DNA of 64,000 bases. Origin: Monodelphis domestica (taxonomy: Eukaryota; Chordata; Mammalia; Didelphimorphia; Didelphidae). Below, one piece after another: positions 34,205 through 45,568 of this stretch. Each line of letters begins with the position of its first letter. Position 1 is the stretch's first letter. The stretch is taken from contig NC_077227.1 of the NCBI RefSeq assembly GCF_027887165.1, forward strand, positions 70,319,252 to 70,383,251, in the 5' to 3' direction. The notes under the pieces are model-generated. The model saw only the letters and a program-made list of their open reading frames with translations, was not told the origin of the DNA and searched no databases. The position numbers and the translations under genes are program-made.

Positions 34205-34345
34205 CAACACAAATCCTAGTTCTGTCACTCACTATGTATATAATCTTTTCACTTAAAAACTCTGGGCTTCAGTTTCCTCTGTAAAATGAAAGGTTTGGAT
34301 GAGATAATCTCTTAAGGTCTCGTTGAGCTCTTGGGTCTATTCGTG
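34205..34345 (+). repeat. MIR-type SINE
   Basis: It contains tagttctgtcactcactatg, tcagtttcctctgtaaaatg and ggatgagataatctcttaag. Confidence 0.6.
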
Positions 34346-35089
34346 CCATGTTCCCTTTCTAAAAAATCTTTGCTTAAATAGGAATTGAGGTTTTAGGCTG
34401 CTAAGATGGTGATAGGCTTTCTAACTTCTTCATAGAGTTGATGCAAAGAATGTGCTTTATAAACTATAAATAAAATAAATGATAAAATGCTTCAGCAAAA
34501 TGAGGAAACAATTTTTAAAACCCTCCTGGGTATTTAAGTTTCTTCTTTGTCTCAAAAAGGGGGAAAAAACAGGTAAAAAGCATAGTATTACCACAGCCCT
34601 CCTTCTGCTTTTAGGGTTAGAGTAGAGATTGATCATTTTAAGGGAGGTAATGAACTTGATTTTCCCCTTATCTAGCTCCTTGGAAATGCTTGCATTGAGT
34701 TAGATAGGGTACAAATCTGTTCCAATATTTTATCTTTGGCACTATGTGCTAGAGAGGGGCTTACTCCAAAAGGAACTATTTGTTCTCACCCCACAAAAGA
34801 AAGATGCCATTATAGTAAACATCAGTATTTTTGTCAATGTTCACAAACTAGGCAGTTCTGTTCTCTACAGATAAATGAATTCAATAAAAAGTTCTTAATG
34901 TTTTTATATAAACTTCCTTCTTAGTCAAAGCTTAATTAAAAGAATGAATCTAGTTATTTATGATGACATTCTTAAAATAAAATTCCATAGATTAAGGAAG
35001 CTATTACAAAAGCACAAAATATCAAACTGTTTATGATTTCTTAAAGGACTGACATTAAAGTAAGTTGTTTTTTGATTACTTGTTAAATT

Positions 35090-35245
35090 AATTTAAAAAA
35101 GCACTGGACTGGAGTAAGGAACTAGACATTAACTAGCAAGGCAAGTCATTTAACTTTTCTATGCCTGAGCTTCCTCAATATAAGTGGCAGAATTGCAGTG
35201 CATGATCTTGGAAGATTCTTCTGGTTATAAATTCTATTGAGTTCA
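35090..35245 (+). repeat. MIR-type SINE fragment
   Basis: It contains aaggcaagtcatttaacttt and tgagcttcctcaatataag. Confidence 0.5.
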
Positions 35246-35399
35246 AGTCTAAACTTTTAAGTGCATTTTAGCTTTGCAAGGCACTTAATAACTGTTGAAA
35301 AAATGAATGAATTAATGTTTAGGAAGTGGTGGATAAATGTTCTTTGAGGAAATACTTCTCATTGCAAAGTTTGTTAATAATTTTTAGACCTAGTTAGTA

Positions 35400-35640
35400 G
35401 CATGTTGTTGTTCAGTCATGCTCAACTCTTTGTGACCCATTTGGAGTTTTCTTGGCAAAGACACTGGAGTAGTTCATCATTTCCTTCTCCAGCTCATTTT
35501 ACAGATGAAAGGAAGACAAACATGGTTGAAGTGACTTGCCTAGGGCCATAAAGCTAGTCTTTGAGGCCAGATTTGAACTTGGGAAAATGAATATTCCTGA
35601 CTCTAGGCCCAATACTCTATCAATTACTCCACCTATTCAA
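35400..35640 (-). repeat. Mar-1-type CORE-SINE
   Basis: It contains ttgttcagtcatgctcaact, gagttttcttggcaaagaca, catttccttctccagctcat and atttgaacttgggaaaatga. Confidence 0.75.
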
Positions 35641-35864
35641 AACATGTCATTTAAAAAGCAACTACTGAGCAGAGAAAAATTGTCTTTAAATTTAAGTTTT
35701 AAGATAATATTATTTAAATATGTAATATTAATTTTTTAAAAAATCAATCAACACCTATACTAGGGCATTTTATATCCCTGGTATTTTGTACACATTACAA
35801 AACTATTTACTAAATAGTGGTTAAATATCAGAACAATTTATGATATGATTTAAAATCACATTAT

Positions 35865-36048
35865 AGGAGCAGCTAAGTGGCTCGGTGGACAGAGAGTCAA
35901 GCCAGGAGGTTCTGGGTTCAAATATGGCCTGACACATCCTAGCTTTGTGACTCTGGGCAAGTCACTTAACCACAACTGCCTAGCCCTTATTGCTTTTCTG
36001 CCTTGGACCAAATTCTTAGTATTGATTCAAAGTAGAAGGGTTAAAACA
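35865..36048 (+). repeat. SINE1_MD-type SINE
   Basis: It contains gagcagctaagtggctcggt, ggttctgggttcaaatatgg, ctgggcaagtcacttaacca and gcccttattgcttttctgcc. Confidence 0.75.
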
Positions 36049-36324
36049 AATAAACAAAATCATAATAATGAGAATGCTGCAAGTAAACTAGAGCAAAGGG
36101 GTAGAATTTATTGAGAACAAGGATTAACAACAGTATTTATAGTGAGAGATATTTCATACCATATCAGTTCCGCCCCCCCTCCCTACCATGATGTACCTAT
36201 GGCTATCAGAAGGTGAGAACACCAACATTGTTTGTTTTAGTAAATAGAGTCTCACTAAGGAAATTCAGACTTTTTATTCTTATTCCTTTAAAAATTTATA
36301 TAATATATAAAAGTTATCTAGGGT

Positions 36325-36545
36325 AGTTAGGTGGTACGATGTGTCTGGTTCTGAGTAAAGAAGACCAGAGTTCAAATGTGGCCTCTGCCATTTACTAGCT
36401 GTGTGACCAAGGGCAAGTCACTTAACCTGATTTGTCTCAGTTTCTTCATTTGTAAAATGAACTGGAAAAGGAAATGGCAAACCATTCTAGTATCTTTGCC
36501 ATGAAAACCCTAAATTGTGTCAGAAAGTATGACAGGGCTGAAACT
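36325..36545 (+). repeat. Mar-1-type CORE-SINE
   Basis: It contains agttaggtggtacgatgtgt, gaccagagttcaaatgtggc, caagggcaagtcacttaacc, aactggaaaaggaaatggca and tagtatctttgccatgaaaa. Confidence 0.75.
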
Positions 36546-37229
36546 AACAAATTTTATTTACATATATACAAATAACTGAACTGTCTTTCACATGTGTATG
36601 TACATACACATACATTTTAAAAGGAATAAGACTTGAATAGCTAGGCTTCCTTAGATCTTGTAGGGTGTTATTTACTAAAGCAAAAAGAAAAAATATATAA
36701 AACAATCAAATCACTAAAAAATAGCCCCTCCAATTATCTTTCAATCTGTACTATGTATAGAAGAGGGAGGCTAGGCTATTATATGATTTTAACTATTCAT
36801 ATAAGTACATTTTATATTTATCACATATACTTATATATTTCATATTATATAAATTGTATATATTTATAAATACGTATATAAAATAGCCTCATGATGTCAT
36901 CTTAAGACATACAAAAAGTAGACGGCTAAGAGTTCCTATTTTTCATAAATAGTCTGGCTGTACTGCATAGGACTTAAATGTAATTGCTTGGAAATATCCT
37001 AACTGCAACTGATGCTCACTGTAACATGACACTCTAATTGCCAGGAACACGATTACATATATTTCATCAAGCAGTAAGTGCCAGCTGTGCATTAGTGTTC
37101 AAGTTATTTATTGAAGTCATTTAATGACAATTTTATCTATGTGATGATCAGGTCTGAAGTATAGTCCAGCACAATCAAGAATTTTAACATAATTTTACTT
37201 TTTGAATCAACCTTAGAATTTTGTTTGGC

Positions 37230-38095
37230 AGTATTTGAAATCAATTAGCCTAAACTCCCACTCAATGTATGAATGCCTACTAGATGGTCATCCAGTCTTT
37301 GGGCTTGAATAGTTTCTCTGTTTTAATATATGCAAGATGCTTCCCAACTTTTGACCCCATCTGGAGAGTAACATTCAGTTCTGCTTGCCACATTTTAGGA
37401 AGAACACTAATGAGTGGGAGAGTGAGCAAAGGAGAATAAGCAGGATGGGAAAGTTACGAGTACATACTCTATGAGGACTAGCTGAAGGAATTGGAATTGG
37501 TTAGCCTGGCAAAGAGAAGACCTGGGGTTAGGGAGATTGTGGGTATGATACCTATTTTCAAGAATATAAGGGGTTGGGGGCAGCTGGGTAGCACAGTGGT
37601 TTGAGAGCCAGTCCTAGAGACGGGAGGTCCTAGGTTCAAATCTGGCCTCAGACACTTCCCAGCTGTGTGACCCTGGGCAAGTCACTTGACCTCCATTGCC
37701 TAGCCCTTACCACTCTTCTGCCTTGGAACCAATACACAGTATTGACTCCAAGATGGAAGGTAAGGGTTAAAAAAAAAAAAGAATATAAGGGGTTATTATG
37801 TGGAAGAAAGAGCAGTCTTGATATCAGGAAAAACTTCTAAACAATTAGGCAGCTATTAAAAAGTGAAGCAGACTGCCTTTGGAGATAGTGGTTTCCTCTA
37901 CTCTAGAGCTTTTATGCCAAAACATAAGTGCTTACTGTGTGTCCAACACTGAGCTAAATTCTGGGGTTAAAAGGGGGAAGCCAGTCCTTACCTTCAAAGA
38001 GCACAAATTCAACTGGGGATGCTTTGGAGATTTGTTTGGATAGAAGTTGGATCAATTATCTTCTAGAGTTTCTTCCAACTCTGGGATTCTGTGCA
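37230..38095 (+). repeat. CR1/L3-type LINE 3' end, interrupted by younger insertions
   Basis: ggttagcctggcaaagagaa, acctattttcaagaatataa, tgatatcaggaaaaacttct, tgaagcagactgcctttgga and tttcttccaactctgggatt follow the sense 3' end of CR1/L3. A SINE interrupts it at 37576-37780, and a further L2-like scrap lies near 37925-38030. Confidence 0.6.
37576..37780 (+). repeat. SINE1_MD-type SINE with target-site duplication
   Basis: This is a complete copy from gggggcagctgggtagcaca to a poly-A tail. The 14-bp duplication gaatataaggggtt lies at 37562-37575 and 37781-37794. It inserted into the CR1/L3 element, so it is younger. Confidence 0.92.
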
Positions 38096-38214
38096 TTTCT
38101 GGTCAACTAACTGTTAGAAAGCTCTCCCTCATTATTCATTTATAGAATATTTTTAAAGTTATGCTTTATATTGATTGCCCTTTGATTTTCTTAGCAACCT
38201 CATATAATGAGTAA

Positions 38215-38345
38215 AATCACATATATTATCTTCAATTTAAACATGTGGAAACTGAAGCTCAGAGTTTAAACGACTTGCCTGAGGTACCGCAGCTGGAACC
38301 CAGGCTTTCTGATGCCTACCATTTTTCCATTACACAATACTGATT
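38215..38345 (-). repeat. MIR-type SINE fragment
   Basis: It contains acatgtggaaactgaagctc and acgacttgcctgaggtaccg, then ggaacccaggctttctgatg. Confidence 0.5.
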
Positions 38346-39829
38346 CCCTGGAATAGCCCTGGTCCAACAATGGCCCTAGTTCTGTTCTCTGGAGTAACAC
38401 AGTAAATATAGTCTTTTCCCCCCATATGGCAGCCTTTCAAATAACAAGAGATGAAAAATAATTTCCACATTATCATGGTCTAATATAGACAACTGGTGGA
38501 ATATTGTAAATTTCAATGTGTTTGCATCTGTAGTGCCTGACTCATGATTGGTATTGAAAAAATGCTTGCTGAATTGAATTTATTAGCTGAATTAAATAAA
38601 TGCTTATTGAATTTATCTGCTGAATGAAATACAAATTTTATCTTTTTCTAAGCACCATTCCATTCAGAGTCTTTATTACATTACTGTGTTCTTCCATGTG
38701 GAAAGACAAACTCCAAATCAACCTAACAATTATTAAGCCTCCTAAACTGGCACTTTAAACCTCCCCCCTTTTAAAAAAATCTTATTGCAATGTACCTTGT
38801 CCTAATTTTTATGTCAGACAGTCCCTACTAAGCAATTCTCCCTCTCATGAGCAGTTTAAATTCCTACATCTTTGGGTTTTAATCTTATGAACACTTGCTT
38901 TTTAAAAAATTGCTTCTAATTACTTAAAAAATCTTACATTTGATCACAATTCAGAGAAGACATAGTGTTGATAACACAAGTGGTTTTGTAAGGAACCAAT
39001 TAAGTTTATTTTCACTCAAAAGACTTCTCATAAGAATTAAGCAGTCTTGGTAAAACAAAACTCTCCAAAACCAAAAGCCTGAAACAACCTTAATAAGCTA
39101 GCAGGGCTACATAGGATCAAAGTAATAATACAAAAAACTGTACAAAAGAAACCACTGGCTTCTGAAACCCAAGCTGAGGAACTTACATTTAAAAAAAAAA
39201 TGTTTCTACAGGAGTTAAGCTTCTGGACAAAACTCAATGTTGGTTTGGTGCAAGGCAGATTTTTGTCTGCAGTGTTGGTTAAAATGAAGATGGTCAAAAA
39301 TAGAATAGAAACTCAAATTCAAGAGTATAAGTTTTCAATAAGTTATTGTGAAGCTGCCCACATGGTTTGGTAACTTAGAAAGTTAGTGTGAAACACCACT
39401 CTGATAGTACTGCACTGTTCCCAGCAGGATATCTATATTTCTGTAGACTGGTCTCAAATTAGATAAGCATTTGAAGGTCAAGAAGAGAGCATTCCTTCTC
39501 TTTTTAATTATAGGGCTACACAGCCTATAGTGATTGGTACTATAGAACTGCATTGATAAATTCATTTTAATTAAAAAATCAATTTTGCTATGTTCCCTAA
39601 AAATACTAATTTAAATCATGTTAATATTAATATTTACATGACAGCGCAAATAGAAATGTTTTCAAAAAAGAAAGTTCAAATGTTTTTTTAAAAAGTATTT
39701 TTAATGCTAACCCTAAAACCCAGGAGTCTTTTTAAAAAATGCTATTTGAACAGGGTCATTTCAATTTATCTATACAAGAAATGAGTGAAAGTGAATTCAA
39801 TTCTGAATCCTTATCTTACAAATGTAAAT

Positions 39830-40009
39830 TAGGGACAGCTGGGTGGCTCAGTGGATTGAGAGTTAGGCCTAGAGAGGGGAAGAAATCTAACTTCAGATAC
39901 TTCCTGGCTGTGTGATCCTGGGCAAGTCACTTAACATCCATTGCCTAACCCTTACTGCTTTTCTGCCTTAGAACCAATATTGGTTCTAAAACAGAAGTAA
40001 AAGTTTAAA
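39830..40009 (+). repeat. SINE1_MD-type SINE with target-site duplication
   Basis: gggacagctgggtggctcag, ctgtgtgatcctgggcaagt and tgcctaacccttactgcttt identify the family. The 12-bp duplication acaaatgtaaat lies at 39818-39829 and 40010-40021. Confidence 0.88.
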
Positions 40010-40649
40010 ACAAATGTAAATCAATCATACATCAGGGAATTTCAAGTGATTTAACAAATATGAAATCACAAATGTCAACATCTATGCATGACAGAATACC
40101 ATTAAATTTACAAGTGGAGGAATTCTGCTATCAGTTTTTAAAAGTTCTTGATGCCATGATTAACAATTTTATTAATACTTGGCAGAGAAGATGTACACCT
40201 TCTTGTCTTCATTATCTTAATGTTCTATTTAGAACTAGAGAAGTGAAGGAGGTGTGACCTTTTGAGATTCTGCCTAGTCTCAAGAGTTCTGAGATTCCAC
40301 TATTTTATTTCTCAATGTTTGCAAAGGGATAAATCAGTATGTACTGAAAGATAATCACCAGTTTACCAGTTTTCCTTCAACCTCTAGGACTTAAAAAATA
40401 ATTTATTTTTCTTTTACATCAGAAGAGATCTCAATTTGGAGGAAATATCAAGCAATTTCCTCTTGGATGGTTGTGATTGTCTTTTTCCATTATAGAATTG
40501 TCCTGTGTTTGGAAACTTCCTTCTCAGAGAACTTCCTATGCTGTGCTGTACAACTAACGAAGTAAAATGTTACTAGTTTAAATAAATTAGGAGAAAGATT
40601 TATATGAACCAGTGAAAAGTCCAAATAGTAGTCTCATTTTAAGGACATA

Positions 40650-40810
40650 CAAGGTAGAGTAAAAACATCCTGGAATGTCAGAAGATATGGCCTTGAATTC
40701 TTGTAAGGCTGCTTATTATTACCAGTAGTGAGCTTAGGAAAATTTAACTTTTGGGTTTCAGGTTCTTTATCTTTCAGATGGGGGTGCTGTGCTAACTGGT
40801 CTCTAATGAG
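40650..40810 (+). repeat. MIR-type SINE fragment
   Basis: It contains tatggccttgaattcttgta and gagcttaggaaaatttaact, then tctttatctttcagatgggg. Confidence 0.4.
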
Positions 40811-42019
40811 TCCCCTCAGCTCCAAAAACAAAAAGACTAATAAAAGAAGAGACTGGGTTATAGTTAAACAGCTAGGAAATGTCTTAAGAACTGAAACTGT
40901 TTCTTGACTTAGCCTATCATTGCACTGTATGTTTTCTAAAAACATGGATTTTTTTTTCTAGCACCTACCTTAGCAAAACAAAAGCTAAAAAAGTTAGAGT
41001 CCAGTTGAAGGCCCAGATTTAATGAATAACTCATTTACATTCAATATTGTTTGGTATGCAAATTATACTTGCCAAAACCTTGAAAACTGTTCTTTTAAAA
41101 AGGTTAAACATTTTTCTCAAAGCTAATTTTTGCTCTGCAAATCTTTTCAGAGACTATATTAACACTAAACTGCTGTTCTGTCTACAAGTTATATAATCAC
41201 TGAGTTCCAAACTTTACTGTACATTTATTGACCAAAGTACTCATCACCTTGGCCTATGATAAATAGAACTTTTCCTTTCATAAATGTCTTTAGCCTTCTA
41301 AAAAATGATAGCAGTAGTCTTCCTAATGCAATCTGAGTTAAATGAAACATTGTAATGAAAATTTTCCAGTAATAGTTGACAAAGGTTGTTATATATACTG
41401 GTTGGCTAAGCAATGGTATTTTTATTTCCTCACTGTCTTCACCTCAGGCTAAGAGGAAAGTCATTAAATTTGGTGAAAAAACAAAAACCTATTATCAATA
41501 ACACTTTTATTAAAGTATTTATTCACTGGCCATTAGGCAATATATTTAGGGTCAAAAATGCCTTGTGGATACTCAAATATTAACAAGGCAAAGATATTTT
41601 TACAAGCATCCATGTGATGATATAAAGGAGAAAGCAGGAAGGAGAATTGGACAAACAGAACAAGTTAGATAAAATTACTTTCAGAAAGCTTTTCTCCAAT
41701 ACATAAAATTCTTTAAAAAGCTTTTCAATTATGAAGTATTATCTTTGCATTACAGATAGAAAATATGAGAAATAGTTGATTAATTCACCCAAACACCCTC
41801 AGCTGATGAATAAACCTAGACTTTCATAGTTTGAAACACTACCATTATAAGCCACAATAACAAGGTATACAAATTAGGCCGATTATTAGGGCACTGGGAT
41901 CAGAGATCTTTTCAGAAACTGTTACTGAAACCAGATTTTTGACACAATGTGTTTCAAAATACAATTTGGTGATTACTATATATTAAAGAAGGGTACACTG
42001 AATAAAAAAATTTGAATTA

Positions 42020-42203
42020 GGGGGCAGCTGGGTAGTGGATTGAGAGTCAGGCCTAGAGATGGGTGGTCCTGGGTTCAAATTTGGCCTCAGACACTTCCCA
42101 GCTGTGTGACCCTGGGCAAGTCACTTGACCCCCATTGCCTAGCCCTTACCACTCTTCTGCCTTGCAAGATGGAAGGTAAGGGTTTAAAAAAAGAAAAAAA
42201 AAG
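42020..42203 (+). repeat. SINE1_MD-type SINE with target-site duplication
   Basis: ggggcagctgggtagtggat, ggtcctgggttcaaatttgg and ctgtgtgaccctgggcaagt identify it. The duplication aaaaaaatttgaatta lies at 42004-42019 and ends at 42220. The tail is A-rich with Gs. Confidence 0.9.
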
Positions 42204-43419
42204 AAAAAAAATTTGAATTACCCCTCCCAAAACTAAATCTGTCAAAACATTTTATGCATGACAATTTCTAACATGCTAAAGTTTGAATTGATATAGGAAC
42301 TATGCCTAATTATATAGTTTGAGTTAAACTACTTTATAACATCCACCTCATCTTAGAAAACATTTTATTAAGTTTAAAGAACTACAGTTTATTTTAGGAC
42401 AACAGATTTAGAGTTGGAAGAAACTTTACAGAGTTGTTCTCTAGTTCTCAATTTGTGATAACAGGGTCACAATTTCATTTTAAACAGTTGGTTCTGACAG
42501 GGATATGGCAACTTCTTGGCTCCATTGCTAATTCATTGAAGTCCAAACTCCCAGTGTTAATCATCAAATGCATAATTTATAGATTTAAAGAGTTGCCTGG
42601 AGGCACATAGAATTGAGATTTGAGTAGGTTTATAATGCTACAATATGCCAAAAGGAAGAACTTGAACCTAGGTCTTGTGGGCTCTGGGGTCCACTATCCA
42701 AAAAGATCTCTGTAACATGTGAAACATTCAAGAAATAGCTGCTGCTGAGGGGGAGTAGTTTTTATATTCAGGTTCAGTAAAGATTACCTAGATTTAAAAA
42801 AATATTTTCTTCCAAATGTATAAAATAATATCTAATCACAGAAATTATTTGGGAATAGAAAAAGTAAGTTTCTCCTCCCTTCCCCATCAGTCTATACTGA
42901 GTGAGCTTAAGAAGGCAATATTACGTGGTGATCTATGAAATCAGAGTTTAAAAACCTTTTATATGGAAATTCAGTTAAGTTAAAAACACATAAAAGGTCT
43001 TGGATCCCTACCTTGTTAAAAGTTGGAAGGTACCTTAAAAATTCATCTAATCTAGTTTAACCTTATTCAAATAAAATCGGGAACACACATTTACTGAATT
43101 ACTTCAGTGTGTAATACACTAAACTCTTTGTACATTTATAGCCACCATTTATATGGCATTTACTAAACACTGCTTTGTATGATAGTTACTTGTCACATAT
43201 TTCTCTTTTCTGGGAGTGTAAAGTGCTGAAGGACAAGTAACTACGGATAAGATTTTTGTACCAGGCCAAAGCAGTAATATTTATGTAGCTTTTGATCACA
43301 GCCAGGTAGATACTCCCGAGTATTGCAGCCCTCTTTTTACAGACTAGGTGGAGTATAGTTCAATGCTCTTTCCATATACACCCAAACATGATGTCGTTTT
43401 GGAGGAAAGAGCTGTGCAT

Positions 43420-43600
43420 TTCGTGTGGATTTCGATGACTTGGATTCTAACCCTAATTCTGCCACTTTATTTGTTCTGTGACCCTCTTCAAGTTATCTGG
43501 GGTATCTTGAGTTTGTTTTCCCATCTATAAAATGGGCACACTCCTAACTTGCCTTTTATCTTTTACTGGGTGGCAACGAGGATCAACTGAGGATACCTAT
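43420..43600 (+). repeat. MIR-type SINE
   Basis: It contains gacttggattctaaccctaa, ctgtgaccctcttcaagtta, cccatctataaaatgggcac and gcaacgaggatcaactgagg. Confidence 0.6.
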
Positions 43601-44370
43601 GAAAGTTTACAGTTAACTGTCCAATGATATACGAATGTGAGGTAATAAATATCTGCTAACTAAAATAATTATATGTTTGTTGTTGAAGAAAAATATCTAA
43701 AATAGGCTTGTGGCTTAACGCATATAATGACATACAATTTTTTTTTTTAAACTTCAAAGCCTCGCAAATTGGGGGTGGATTACAGGAAGTTGTTTAACAG
43801 TAGAGATAATGAATTGAACCCATCTAATGAGGAACCTGGACTCGGATTCCCCATTCCCCTTCAGGTGATTCATTAAAGGGTTAAGCCCTTCCAGTTCTGT
43901 TTATTGGGGGCAGGAGCTGGGAGAGCCGCACCGAAGAGGAGGAGGAACAGCTGCTCTTCCGATGCCTTCAGTACAGGTCAAAGCCTGGAATTTCCTAGCA
44001 CGGTCTGGGCGGGCTGACAAATATACAAAGTTGCCTTCTGCCCTGGGATACTTGGCGAAACACATGGACTTGGGTGACGGTAGTAATAAGCGGCGTCGCC
44101 AAGATTCTCCTAGGGTTAACACTGGGAATTGGCGCCAGCACTTGGGGAGTTTCCGTAAACAAGAGTCCTGACCAAGGCGTCACTTTCTGAGGGAACCGCA
44201 CAATTAATGCGGGGAGCGGACATCCAAGAAGTCGCGGCTCTACCAGGTAGAGAGCAGGGTTGGGCTGGGGGGTCCTTTACTTGCCCCAGGGCTCTCAAGG
44301 AAGGCTCTCCAGGGATTCGGGAGCTCCGCCCCCGCGCGGAGTATCGCCCACCCACGTGGGGCATCTCGGC

Positions 44371-44385
44371 GGGGGGGGGGGGGGG
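44371..44385 (+). repeat. Poly-G run in CpG island
   Basis: Fifteen consecutive Gs. A second run of 13 lies at 45719-45731. Both are prone to length error. Confidence 0.9.
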
Positions 44386-44587
44386 ACCCTTTTCGCAGAG
44401 CTCGTTATCCCTCCTCCAGGATTTGGGACCCCAGGCCCGCCCAGACGCTGACTTGGGTCTTTCGTGTCGGGCACTCTGCTCGGTACGGGTGACGGACCGC
44501 GGGGATGGCGCCGCCGGACGCCGCAGAACCCCTGAGCCGCAGCCCTGCTTTCTCCTCCGGACCTCGGAAGAGACCGGGCGCCAGGGC

Positions 44588-44640
44588 CGGGGGGAGGGGG
44601 GAGGGGGGAGGAAGCGGGGGACTGGGGGGCTGAGGGGCGG
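44588..44640 (+). promoter_or_regulatory. Potential G-quadruplex tract in promoter island
   Basis: There are six or more runs of four to six Gs separated by single or few bases (gggggaggggggagggggg and following runs). This fits the sequence rule for an intramolecular G-quadruplex. It lies just inside the proposed SENP8 intron edge. Folding in cells is not shown by sequence. Confidence 0.5.
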
Positions 44641-44777
44641 AGTCAGTAATGGACTGCCCCAGCTCACTCCACCCCACCCTAACCCACACCTGGGCGCCGG
44701 CGGCAGCAGCAGCATCAGCCACAGCCCCTCCTCGGCCCAGCAAGACTGGCTTAGACCGGCTGCTCCCGCCCTCTTAC

Positions 44778-44960
44778 CTGCCTCAGGCTTCACCCCCCGG
44801 GACGCGCCTCCGTTTTGGCTCGCGCCAAGCCTCCCCTTACTACTTCCCCCACCCCCCCCAGCAGTTAAAGTAGCACTGGCTGGCCGTAAAGCGAGGACAG
44901 CTGTCGCAACCCCCCAAGTCAGCCTCCCTCTCCATATCTCCCGCCTTTGCGACATCGTGC
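44778..44960 (-). other. SENP8: Candidate SENP8 non-coding first exon
   Basis: The minus strand gives GAGGCAG/GTAAGAG, a near-perfect donor with the last exon base at 44778, inside the CpG island and upstream of the SENP8 coding exon. The 5' end (about 44960) is a guess because no transcription start can be read directly. Placement depends on the SENP8 coding exon having an acceptor just before its ATG. Confidence 0.45.
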
Positions 44961-45229
44961 TTGGAAGAAAGTCTGGCGTCATTAGGAATCGTAGTAACCG
45001 AGCAAAAAAAAAAGGGGGGGAGGGGGAAGGTGGAGGATGGGGTGTCCCCGCGCAAGCGCGCCATTGGGGAGAGGGCGGGGCGCGTTCAGCAGTCTGAGGA
45101 CTGCCGAAAAGGGGCGTGGGAGGGGTGCGCGTGCCTGCCGCGAAGCCCGGGAGGGAGGAGCTGGGAAGAGGAGCCGCGCGTGCGCGCGGCGACCGGCTGG
45201 CGAGGAGGCGGGGGCGCGGACTGAGCCTT

Positions 45230-45568
45230 GAGCGGAGCACCGCTGGGAGGAGGCAGCAGGGCGTTTGCCGGCGCTAGTCTAGTCTGAGAGCTGAAGAACT
45301 GGGGCGTCTGCAGCGGGAGCACGGGGTGCTCAGAGCCTTTCGGCGAGGATGAGCCCGGTACGGGTGGAGTCGCGCTGACAGGGCGGCGGACAGGGGATGC
45401 GCGGCTCCGGCGGCTGCCAGACCCTCCTGCCTCATCCTTCCCAGAGCCGGAGTCCCGCCGCCGCGGCCACGGCTTGGGGTCACTCTGAGAAGGCCTTGCC
45501 TGGCCTGGGCTGGGGGCTTCAGCCGAAGAGACGGCGGCGGCGGCGGCCGCCCCTGCGACGACTCAGAG
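45230..45568 (+). other. MYO9A: Candidate MYO9A non-coding first exon
   Basis: This GC-rich plus-strand sequence ends at CTCAGAG/GTAAGAGC (GT 45569-45570), an excellent donor. No conserved protein is seen in it. Identity is inferred from gene order alone: in human, MYO9A (a Rho-GAP-bearing class IX myosin) is divergent from SENP8 and starts with a 5' UTR exon followed by a very long intron. No sequence matching the MYO9A N terminus (MNINDGGRRRFED) was noticed in the rest of the window. The 5' edge is approximate. Confidence 0.45.

Larger units (their letters stand above)
33359..44777 (-). other. SENP8: SENP8 5' intron
   Basis: The intron is inferred from the acceptor at 33360-33359 and a strong minus-strand donor in the CpG island, GCAG/GTAAGAG read on the minus strand, with GT at 44777-44776. 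It holds MIR, Mar-1 and SINE1_MD copies and a CR1/L3 element, listed separately. Stretches 38345-39815, 40815-42000 and 42225-43415 are AT-rich with few or no recognisable repeats. Alternative 5' exons within it cannot be excluded. Confidence 0.55.

Noticed and set aside
37576-37780. tRNA gene
   Set aside because: The A/B-box-like sequence belongs to a tRNA-derived SINE with poly-A tail and target duplication. No cloverleaf with an intact anticodon arm was seen. The same applies to the other SINE copies.
44116-45240. 374-codon open frame on the minus strand and overlapping 296-codon frame on the plus strand
   Set aside because: Both lie in the CpG island, where high GC content removes stop codons. 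The composition is Pro/Gly/Arg/Ser-rich, they contain likely splice donors, and they have no family resemblance.
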